A DNA stretch of 64,000 bases. It comes from Leptolinea sp. UBA5203 (lineage in GTDB: Bacteria > Chloroflexota > Anaerolineae > Anaerolineales > Anaerolineaceae). The translations under genes and the position numbers were made by a program. Location: the NCBI GenBank assembly GCA_002412765.1, contig DHVR01000003.1, positions 113,449-177,448 on the forward strand, in the 5' to 3' direction. This document shows, piece after piece, positions 17,955-25,831 of the stretch; position 1 is the first letter of the stretch, and each line of letters begins with the position of its first letter. Below the pieces are notes generated by a model. That model did not search any database. It had not been told where the DNA came from and was given only the letters and a program-made list of their open reading frames with translations.

Positions 17955-18520
17955 AACAAATCGTGAACAAGAAAAACCAAATCCTGTTACTCTCCATTGC
18001 ACGTGACTCGCTGGAGATGATGGTTAGGGATAAGAAACTGTTTCGTGTGGACAAAACTATGCTGGATGATGAGCTAAAGCAGGATGGAGCTTCTTTTGTG
18101 ACTCTGCAACGCGGGGGTCGATTACGAGGCTGCATTGGAACCCTGGTTGCAACCCAGCCCCTGTATCAGGATGTGGTAGAACACGCTATTGCAGCGGGAA
18201 CCCAGGATTACCGCTTCCCGCCCGTATCTGTGGATGAATTAACTGCATTACATTATGAGATCTCGATTTTATCCCAACCCGTACCCTTGCCCTATGAAAC
18301 TTCCGAGGATTTGTTGCATCAATTACAGCCCGGCGTGCATGGGGTAGTGCTGGTTTCAGGTCAGAGCAGGGCAACCTTTCTGCCGCAAGTCTGGCAGAGT
18401 ATTCCCAAGAAAGAAGAATTTTTGGATCATCTATGCGTCAAAATGGGGGTTGGGGCAGGAGAGTGGAGAAAAAAGCATTTTGCGGTTTCTATTTATGAAG
18501 TTCAAGAATTTGCGGAATAG
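17951..18520 (+). CDS. AMMECR1 domain protein
   Basis: 189 residues of the AMMECR1 fold, with the family signature GGRLRGCIGTL (about residues 56-66) and FPPVSVDELTALHYEISILS. Its members are often called AmmeMemoRadiSam system protein A when they sit with MEMO and radical-SAM genes; neither partner is here. The conserved cysteine in RGCIGT may be functional. It is translationally coupled to the flavin reductase through an ATGA overlap. The biochemical role is unknown. Confidence 0.88.
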   Translation: MKQIVNKKNQILLLSIARDSLEMMVRDKKLFRVDKTMLDDELKQDGASFVTLQRGGRLRGCIGTLVATQPLYQDVVEHAIAAGTQDYRFPPVSVDELTALHYEISILSQPVPLPYETSEDLLHQLQPGVHGVVLVSGQSRATFLPQVWQSIPKKEEFLDHLCVKMGVGAGEWRKKHFAVSIYEVQEFAE

Positions 18521-18598
18521 GACCATTGTTTAATACGTAGTCTGTAAATTTTCTAATGAAAATCCCAAATGCGATTTGAAAAATTAGATTATATATCA

Positions 18599-18626
18599 GT
18601 AGGGGCGACCGGCTGGTCGCCCCTAC
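18599..18626. repeat. 28-bp perfect hairpin, REP/MITE-like
   Basis: GTAGGGGCGACC and its exact complement flank GGCT. It lies between convergent genes, lacks a T-tract and is far more GC-rich than its surroundings. Similar GGGGCGACC palindromes occur as dispersed repeats in other genomes, so it is probably a mobile palindromic repeat that may also terminate transcription. Confidence 0.6.
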
Positions 18627-18665
18627 TCGATAGGACATTCAAAAACTTGATTGATTTGGTGAAAT

Positions 18666-19310
18666 TTATGCCGCAGTAGCTTTTTTGTAAGCTTGCCCGT
18701 ACAGGTGCATGATCATGGCATTGGCATAAACTGCGGTCAGGAGCACACCAATACCGCATGCGATAGAGCCAAGGCTGGCAACAAAACTCCCGATGATGAT
18801 GCCTACGAAGACCAAAAGGTAAGCAGAGAGGTTGTTTTTTACCAGGCCGAAGATTTCTCCGATTCGCAGACCATCACTGATATTGCCTTTGATTGCATAG
18901 TTAGCAAAGGCTGCAGGAATCAGGAATGCAATCAGGATGCCAAATACAATATTGATCAAACCAAAACAAATGGATGAAATCATGGTGACAGTTTGGGCAG
19001 TATCGTAATCCAACACGGAGGAGGAGACGCCCATGACAATTCCCATCACAAGGCCAATGACAATGATGGGTAATGCATAGACCAGGCTGATGACAAAAAG
19101 CTTGAACCCATCGGAAAGTTGAGCACCAAAATCCAGTTCAGGGATGGGTACATCTGCGCCGCGTACAACCCGACGGATAATCTCTGCACCCCAACCCATA
19201 ATAACTAACTGTCCAAGAACTGGGATCAAGGAGACCAATGCCATTATGGCAATTTTCTTGAACCAATCACTGTCTTCAAATACGAATGAGAATGAACGAC
19301 CGAATTCCAT
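18666..19310 (-). CDS. DUF4013 membrane protein
   Basis: 214 residues, almost entirely hydrophobic, with about five helices (near 20-40, 68-95, 105-130, 155-175 and 180-205). It begins MEFGRSFSFVFEDSDWFKKI, typical of the DUF4013 family, in which an amphipathic start precedes the membrane core, and contains the recognisable GWGAEIIRRV. DUF4013 proteins are glycerophosphoryl-diester-like integral membrane proteins of unknown function. A gap of about 100 bp separates it from the c-di-AMP receptor-like genes upstream on the same strand. Confidence 0.8.
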   Translation of the reverse strand: MEFGRSFSFVFEDSDWFKKIAIMALVSLIPVLGQLVIMGWGAEIIRRVVRGADVPIPELDFGAQLSDGFKLFVISLVYALPIIVIGLVMGIVMGVSSSVLDYDTAQTVTMISSICFGLINIVFGILIAFLIPAAFANYAIKGNISDGLRIGEIFGLVKNNLSAYLLVFVGIIIGSFVASLGSIACGIGVLLTAVYANAMIMHLYGQAYKKATAA

Positions 19311-19413
19311 ATTTTATCTCCTTCTTTGGCAAAAAATTCAAATTATTTCCGTTGGAATGAGTTTAATTTAAACAAATTCCCTTAACTGAAAAACTAACTC
19401 ACTTTATCATACA

Positions 19414-19680
19414 CTAAATTTGAATATATTGACTTACATTTAGTACAAAGAATGTGGCACGTTTCTTTTCCGGATTATCCGGAACCGACGTGTTTTCTTT
19501 TACAATTTGAATGGCAGCTTCAACACGATCATCATTTACGCCTACCAGAAATGTGGAATGACCCCGGCGTAAAAACCCCCCGGTTGAGGCAATGAATGTC
19601 ACGCGAAAATCTTCTGCGGTCAAGGAGTGGATTACTTTTTCACTATCGGTATCGTTAACAATTGCAATAATTAGTTTCAT
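19414..19680 (-). CDS. Cyclic-di-AMP receptor-like protein (DarA/PstA family)
   Basis: 88 residues, a PII-like ferredoxin fold. The core ASTGGFLRRGHSTFLVGV (about residues 31-48) matches the DarA/PstA (PF06153) signature, whose GG and G-x-T/S residues hold c-di-AMP. It lacks the long B-loop that follows in canonical members and is slightly short (usual about 109). The ATG follows GAGGAG and comes 2 bp after the stop of the paralogous gene upstream, so the two are co-transcribed. The target of signalling is unknown. Confidence 0.82.
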   Translation of the reverse strand: MKLIIAIVNDTDSEKVIHSLTAEDFRVTFIASTGGFLRRGHSTFLVGVNDDRVEAAIQIVKENTSVPDNPEKKRATFFVLNVSQYIQI

Positions 19681-19682
19681 GC

Positions 19683-20021
19683 TTAATACTCCTCGTATTT
19701 TTCAATTTCCAAACCAAAAACGGTTGCACCGCCAATGGTAATGGGAGTTGGTGTGGGCAAAGGTAAGGGTGCACTCTCGAGAGGTACGGCAATGTATTCA
19801 ATACGCTGACGGCAGGTTTGTTTTAAAGCATCTATAGCTAAATCTTTTTCCATGGAGGTCACTTTAATCAGAAGTGTATTATTTCTTTTCCCCAGGAAAC
19901 CACCCACGCTTGGCAGTTCTTCAATCGCTGCACCAATAGCTTCCAATGCACGTTGTGCGGTATCCATATCCTGAGATTGAATTACAGCAACGATTAATAG
20001 TTCTTTCTCTTCATTCTGCAT
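19683..20021 (-). CDS. PII-like protein, divergent c-di-AMP receptor paralogue
   Basis: 112 residues, same fold as its neighbour: SVGGFLGKRNNTLLIKV aligns with the receptor motif, but the Thr before the first Gly is Val and the following GH is RN. After the fold comes a proline-rich PLPLPTPTPITIGGATVFGLE tail ending in an acidic EYEEY. It starts the operon and sits 36 bp from the 766-residue gene upstream. It may form heteromers with the second paralogue or bind another nucleotide. Confidence 0.7.
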   Translation of the reverse strand: MQNEEKELLIVAVIQSQDMDTAQRALEAIGAAIEELPSVGGFLGKRNNTLLIKVTSMEKDLAIDALKQTCRQRIEYIAVPLESAPLPLPTPTPITIGGATVFGLEIEKYEEY

Positions 20022-20057
20022 GAATGCTATTACTCCTTTTCTTTTATTTTACAACAT

Positions 20058-22358
20058 TCAGTGGAAAAATATCTGATAAGTTCCGGGTTGTGTAATGCTA
20101 TCCATCAATCCCCGATAAGATAATTCCACTTTGTCAGGTAATAGGGTTAGACTAATTCCTCTATATTGTACCGTAAACCGATCAGGAAAAGGGTTAAAAT
20201 GAGTGATGATTATCTCATCATGATTAATTTTTTGGATTCCTATGAGTCGTAGGAAAAGGGCCACAGGGATTAATCCCTGCAATGTATTTATTGCTCCAAA
20301 TCCCAAGCCACTTTGACAATCATAATAACTGGAAACACTGCTTTCCTGATTTAACTGCAAACTTCCTGCGGCCATGATTTTTTCAAACAAGCAGACGGCT
20401 GAATCAAGCTCGCCATGATTTATTAATTTTTCAATCAGGAGACTATTCCAGGGTATGGAGGCGACACAATGGGCATGCAACGCCTTCTGCGGCGCTTGCA
20501 GGAGTGGCAAGCCGTAGGTTTGACAATTCTGCTCTAAAACGGCGCGAAAATGGGTTAAATATTCTTTCTTCCTGCCAGAGTTCTTGTGAAGATATGGAAG
20601 TACCATCGAAATATCTTGATAGGTGAAGTGCAGGGTTTGAATGACCCAGGTTTCACCTGCCCTTAATCCTGAAATCTGGATCTCCTCCAGGTTGTCATAG
20701 ACCGCATCTGTGATGCCGACGACCTGGGTTTTCTGCCAGATCAATTTGGCATAATGGATGGTCTCTTCGCGTCTTTCATCCTGAGCAGACCCAATGATTT
20801 TGATTCGAATAGGCCGGGTGTATGCCTCCTGCAGGGTGATGACAATTTGAATGCGGAAGAGTTGTGTTTGCTGCCATTGCAAAACCAGCCGGGCATCCCC
20901 ACTTCCTTTATGGATCATTTTGGCGGGTTGATTATGGTGGGTTTTGTAATCCAGGACTTGATAGGTTTTCTTGTGCGCCTGCCAAAATTGTTTCATGTGT
21001 TGCAAAGAATTCTCGGCGCTATCTCGCCAGAGTACGGCATCCTGCCGCAAACCGAGGAGATCAGCTAGCGTAGCTGCGGAAGTTTGCTCATCATAAAGCA
21101 GGCTCAACAAACCGGGATTTTCCATCTTGTTCAAATGATAGGGATGGAATACTAAGGGATATTGATCCATAAGGATGGCTTCATCCATACCAGCCTGGGA
21201 TGGGTGTGACCACTCTGGACAACCGTCTCTGTCCTTATCATTTTGATCTGCAAACCAGGCCAGCAGTCCCAGTTTCAATTTTGGGTAGAGGGATTGCAGC
21301 CAATCTAAATCCCTGGTTTGTTGAACGATTAGTAGTGCCATGTCCATCGCGATGGGGAAGGCCGTGCCTTGCATGGTGTGGCTTGGTGCTGGTTGAATCC
21401 AATAAATTTGTCCATTCTCTTTTTGATTTGTATAAAAATCGGAGAGGAGCGTTTTGAACTTCTCTGCTAATAAATTTCCGCTGATACTCAAGCCGTGTTT
21501 TAATTCAAATAAACTGTGGGTTGGAGATTTGAAATCTGCAGACTTTTTGTTAGCCAGGTTGGTTCCATTGATGATTCGCAGCGCATGAACTTGGGAATAA
21601 TGGAAAAGTTCATTCCATTCCGAATTTTGGGTATCTATATGAATCAACGAACTGGAATGGGTTATGGCTTCCCGTGCCATGAGCGCGTCCCAATCCTGAC
21701 CCTTAACCCTATTCAATGACTCCTGACATTCACTGGAGGTTCGTCCATGCCCGATGAGGAGAATAAATTCATTGCTCAACTCTGGTTCCATCACCATGGA
21801 TTGAGTCAATGAAGGGATGGATTCCTGTCCGAAGCTTGCTCCTCCATCAAAACAGGTTTGCAAGATCAAGGCACCGATCTCCGTTTGTAAATATGGGCCT
21901 TTACCATTTTTTAGGGGAACAGCCTGCCGACTGGCACTGGCGGAATTCAATAAAAACCACTCCAAATTTATCTTTGTGGGATATTCTAGGTTAGACAGTA
22001 AACTAAATTTGACGACCAAATGTCCCTGATTGTTGATCATCATTTCTGTACTGCATTCAATCCCATCCCAAGGTTGGTAATTGATTTCCGCAACCGTAGG
22101 AAAATAGTTGTTTACCTGGATTGGGCTGAAAAAAGCACCCGGAGATTGGACCATTTTTGATTCAATTTTGAACCTTGGGAACAAGGTAATGGGTGAGGAG
22201 TAATTTTCAAGAATAGGTTGAATGCAAATTGCATCCGGTTTACATTTTTTCCAGCCAATAGACCAGTTAAAATCCAGGTCCAGTCCGAATTCACCGGAGT
22301 GTTTCTCAGTGGAAAGGGTTATCTTCGTTAATCTGGAGGTTTTTTGTACTGATGCCAT
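20058..22358 (-). CDS. Putative (alpha/alpha)6-barrel glycoside hydrolase-like protein
   Basis: 766 residues with no signal peptide or membrane helix. The first about 220 residues are beta-rich. The middle has helical pairs with WFADQNDKDRDGCPEW, a D-x-D-G-x-PEW pattern characteristic of MGH1-like and GH63-type (alpha/alpha)6 barrels, and a likely acid DEAILMDQYP nearby. The C-terminal region is strands again (LSYRGLM). The family is not firmly recognised, so catalytic activity on an alpha-glucan or other sugar is inference. It is divergent from the PBP gene by about 110 bp. Confidence 0.6.
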   Translation of the reverse strand: MASVQKTSRLTKITLSTEKHSGEFGLDLDFNWSIGWKKCKPDAICIQPILENYSSPITLFPRFKIESKMVQSPGAFFSPIQVNNYFPTVAEINYQPWDGIECSTEMMINNQGHLVVKFSLLSNLEYPTKINLEWFLLNSASASRQAVPLKNGKGPYLQTEIGALILQTCFDGGASFGQESIPSLTQSMVMEPELSNEFILLIGHGRTSSECQESLNRVKGQDWDALMAREAITHSSSLIHIDTQNSEWNELFHYSQVHALRIINGTNLANKKSADFKSPTHSLFELKHGLSISGNLLAEKFKTLLSDFYTNQKENGQIYWIQPAPSHTMQGTAFPIAMDMALLIVQQTRDLDWLQSLYPKLKLGLLAWFADQNDKDRDGCPEWSHPSQAGMDEAILMDQYPLVFHPYHLNKMENPGLLSLLYDEQTSAATLADLLGLRQDAVLWRDSAENSLQHMKQFWQAHKKTYQVLDYKTHHNQPAKMIHKGSGDARLVLQWQQTQLFRIQIVITLQEAYTRPIRIKIIGSAQDERREETIHYAKLIWQKTQVVGITDAVYDNLEEIQISGLRAGETWVIQTLHFTYQDISMVLPYLHKNSGRKKEYLTHFRAVLEQNCQTYGLPLLQAPQKALHAHCVASIPWNSLLIEKLINHGELDSAVCLFEKIMAAGSLQLNQESSVSSYYDCQSGLGFGAINTLQGLIPVALFLRLIGIQKINHDEIIITHFNPFPDRFTVQYRGISLTLLPDKVELSYRGLMDSITQPGTYQIFFH

Positions 22359-22471
22359 GTTTGTATTGTAGGGTAGGTTTTTTCCATGTCAAATCAAAAC
22401 ACCCAATGATTTTCTAACCCCGGTCATTGTGCTAAAATTAGGTAATAAATAAAAACAAAGTGGAAATAATC

Positions 22472-25400
22472 ATGCCAGAAGAAATTCAACCAACCAATGA
22501 TCAGGAATCAGAAAAAAAACCAGCCCCACTGGATCGTATGCATCGCATGACTCAGGACTCCGGAAACAAGGAAAACAATTCCTTTGATTTTGAGAGTCAT
22601 GTCTCCAATGGATCTGGCCAAACCGGGGAATGGTTGCTTTTTGAACATCATTCAAGCCGGCATGAAACTACAAACCCAACTGAATCTCTTCCAGCGAAAG
22701 ACGAAAACCAAGCGGAAAATAGCTGGTTTATGGCAGAAAATGAACCCGGTAAGGGGATTACAAGTCAGGCTGACCAAGTTAAAAGAACCCTGCCGCCATC
22801 TCTCTCTCAGGAAGTTGCCAGGCCGGAGTTTCCCAAACAGGAGCAAGTAGCCCGCCGGCCTTATTTGAATCAACCTGAAGATGAAAACGATGAGGATGCC
22901 ACCCGGGTGACGCCCGTTGCCTATCAAACAAACCGGCCAATAAAACCGTCCCCGGAAGCAATTACCCCCAGGGTTGATCGCTCAACGGCGAAGTCAGGTC
23001 GACCGGCTTCGGTTCCCAGAATGGGCAATGAGACTCCAAAAAAGCCCCATCCGTCTCCGAAGGCGAAAGAAGAACAGATCAAGCTGAAAAAGAATAATGG
23101 CTGTCTATTAAAAATCTTAATTGGGCTGCTTTTTATCCTGGCTGTAATCGGCTTGAGCATTCTTACTTTCTTGATTTTTAAATATTTCTCCATCGCAGCG
23201 GGTTTGCCCGACATCTCAGATTTGCGGGGAAAAGCCTCCCAGTTTGAGACTACCCGCATTCTGGATCGGAATGGTGCATTGCTGTACGAAATCAACGACC
23301 CTAACGAGGGCAGACGCACGTATGTCACCCTGGATAAAATTTCCCCGTATGTGCTTGCCGCCACCATTGCCACCGAAGACAAGGAATACTATAACCATCC
23401 TGGTTTTGATCCTGTGGCTATTACACGGGCCTTGTGGCAAAACTATACCGGTGGAAAGGTAATTTCCGGTGCCTCGACGATTACGCAACAATTGGCGAAA
23501 AAATTATTGTTCACCCCCGAGGAACGTTACGAAGTTTCCATAGAACGAAAAGCACGGGAGATCGTTTTAGCCGCAGAGATTTCACGGCTGTATGGCAAGA
23601 ATGAAATTCTCGAATTGTATTTGAATGAAAATAATTACGGCAATTATTCCTATGGGATTGAGGCCGCAGCAGAATCTTACTTCGATACTTCTGCAGCCCA
23701 ATTAAATCTGGCTCAAAGTGCGTTTCTGGCTGGTATTCCTCAAGCGCCGGCGGTACATGATATTTTTACCAATCGCGAGGAAATGATCGAACGCTTCACC
23801 CAGGTGCTGGTTTTGATGTACAACTATAACCAGGAAAAGGGCTGTATTGAAGTTAGCAATAATGAACAACCGATCTGTGTGGATGCCGTGGCTGCCACGG
23901 AAGCTTTGCAGGAAATAGAAAATTATCCATTTAAAGCACAGGAAGCCGTTATGAAATTCCCCCATTGGGTGCAGTATATTCGAACCCAATTGGAAGCAGA
24001 GTACGGCGCAGATATGATCTACAAATCCGGATTCACGGTGACTACGACTATTGATCCGGAGATACAATCATTTGCAGAAACGACGGTGAAAGAACAGATC
24101 GCATCCCTAATCGATTATCACGCCACGGATGGGGCGGTGGTGGTGTTGAAGCCGAAAACCGGTGAGATTTTGGCCATGGTTGGGTCGGCTGATTTTTACA
24201 ATGAATCTATTTCCGGGCAGGTCAATATGGCGGTCAGCCCCAGGCAGCCGGGTTCCTCCATGAAACCTCTGACTTACACCGCTGCCTTTGAGAAAGGTTG
24301 GACGCCCGCCACGATCATCTGGGATGTGGAGAGTGAGTTTCCTCCTTCTGGCAATCCGGATGACCCACGTGATCCATACATTCCGGTCAATTATGACGGG
24401 CGGTTTCATGGTCCTGTCACTGTGCGCGCGGCTTTATCTAATTCATATAATATACCGGCAGTAAAAACGCTGGATTTTATTGGAATTTATGAAGATCCGG
24501 ATCAGGCTGGTACGGGGGGATTCATTCGTTTTGCCCAGAGAATGGGAATTGACACCCTCACCCGGGAAGATTACGGCCTGGCGCTGACCCTTGGCGGTGG
24601 GGATGTCTCTTTATTGCAGTTAACCGGCGCTTATGCCATCTATGCCAACGGCGGCAATCGCATTCCTCCAACTGGAATTCTAAAAATTGAAGATTATCAG
24701 GGAAACCTGGTTTATGAGTATACACAACCGCAAGGCGAGCAGGTGATCCGCAAGGAACACGCCTTCCTGATCAGTTCCATTTTATCGGACACCAATGCGC
24801 GCGTGCCTATGTTTGGACCGAACCCGGTAATCAATTTGCCTTTCCAGGCGGCTGCAAAAACAGGTACCACCAATGATTTTAGGGACAACTGGACTTTGGG
24901 TTTCACTCCCGAAGTTGCAGTTGGGGTCTGGATAGGTAATGCAGATTATACGCCCATGCAAAACACAACCGGCCTGACTGGGGCTGCCCCCATTTGGGCG
25001 GCGGTGATGAAGCAAATTATTTCCACCCGCTACAATGACACCACCGCTGGTTTTACTCGTCCGGAAGGGGTTGATTTGAAAACTGTCTGCGCGGTCTCCG
25101 GCGCTGAACCGGCTGAATGGTGTCCGGCGCAAACTCAGGAATACTTTGCTTTTAATCAGGGGCCTTTGCCAACCAATGAGGATATCATTCAGCGCGTATC
25201 CATGGATAGCTGGACCGAACTTCTGGCCTCACCCTATTGCTCGGATTATGTGGTGGCTCGTAATGTCATCAATGTTGAAGACAAATGGGCTAGAAAGTGG
25301 CTTGAAAATACTGAAATGGGAAAATCCTGGTTGGACAACATAGGATTTACGGGAGATCTGTACTATAAACCGGATCGTGCTTGTGAAGAAAAAGACCCTC

Positions 25401-25831
25401 GGCCAGAGATTCTGTTTGCCGGTATCAATGAAGGTCAGACCATTACTTCCAGTCCTGTGGATATTTATGCCTTGATTCGTGCTGGAGATTTATTTAAGAA
25501 TTACAAATTGGAGTACGGAAAGGGTTCAGATCCTGAGGATTGGAAGACTCTGGTAGAAACTACAGACAAACAATATCAACAGCCGGAATTGATTTATAGA
25601 TGGGATGTGATTGATATTCCCTCAGGCACCGTGACCCTGAAGCTAACCGTGAAAAGTAAGAATGACACGGATGCTCAAAAGTTGATTCACATCAATCTGT
25701 CCGTTCCTACAGCTACACCGACAATCACGCCAACGCCCTCGGTGACACTTACAGCTTCTCCAACACTTCCACCGACCCCTACCACTACCCTGCCGCCCAC
25801 AGAGACGGCCACAATCGCTCCGGCGCCTTAA
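22472..25831 (+). CDS. Class A penicillin-binding protein (PBP1-like)
   Basis: 1119 residues from ATG 22472. The first about 205 residues are a cytoplasmic, charged, low-complexity region. One helix follows (about 212-236), then a GT51 transglycosylase domain with catalytic Glu in ATEDKEYYNHPGFDP (about 301) and GASTITQQLAKKLL. The transpeptidase domain has the SxxK motif PGSSMKPL (about 593), SNSYN (about 655) and KTGTT (about 795). A C-terminal region ends in a Thr/Pro-rich tail. The enzyme polymerises and crosslinks peptidoglycan. The unusually long N-terminal cytoplasmic region is a candidate regulatory platform. Confidence 0.95.
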   Translation: MPEEIQPTNDQESEKKPAPLDRMHRMTQDSGNKENNSFDFESHVSNGSGQTGEWLLFEHHSSRHETTNPTESLPAKDENQAENSWFMAENEPGKGITSQADQVKRTLPPSLSQEVARPEFPKQEQVARRPYLNQPEDENDEDATRVTPVAYQTNRPIKPSPEAITPRVDRSTAKSGRPASVPRMGNETPKKPHPSPKAKEEQIKLKKNNGCLLKILIGLLFILAVIGLSILTFLIFKYFSIAAGLPDISDLRGKASQFETTRILDRNGALLYEINDPNEGRRTYVTLDKISPYVLAATIATEDKEYYNHPGFDPVAITRALWQNYTGGKVISGASTITQQLAKKLLFTPEERYEVSIERKAREIVLAAEISRLYGKNEILELYLNENNYGNYSYGIEAAAESYFDTSAAQLNLAQSAFLAGIPQAPAVHDIFTNREEMIERFTQVLVLMYNYNQEKGCIEVSNNEQPICVDAVAATEALQEIENYPFKAQEAVMKFPHWVQYIRTQLEAEYGADMIYKSGFTVTTTIDPEIQSFAETTVKEQIASLIDYHATDGAVVVLKPKTGEILAMVGSADFYNESISGQVNMAVSPRQPGSSMKPLTYTAAFEKGWTPATIIWDVESEFPPSGNPDDPRDPYIPVNYDGRFHGPVTVRAALSNSYNIPAVKTLDFIGIYEDPDQAGTGGFIRFAQRMGIDTLTREDYGLALTLGGGDVSLLQLTGAYAIYANGGNRIPPTGILKIEDYQGNLVYEYTQPQGEQVIRKEHAFLISSILSDTNARVPMFGPNPVINLPFQAAAKTGTTNDFRDNWTLGFTPEVAVGVWIGNADYTPMQNTTGLTGAAPIWAAVMKQIISTRYNDTTAGFTRPEGVDLKTVCAVSGAEPAEWCPAQTQEYFAFNQGPLPTNEDIIQRVSMDSWTELLASPYCSDYVVARNVINVEDKWARKWLENTEMGKSWLDNIGFTGDLYYKPDRACEEKDPRPEILFAGINEGQTITSSPVDIYALIRAGDLFKNYKLEYGKGSDPEDWKTLVETTDKQYQQPELIYRWDVIDIPSGTVTLKLTVKSKNDTDAQKLIHINLSVPTATPTITPTPSVTLTASPTLPPTPTTTLPPTETATIAPAP

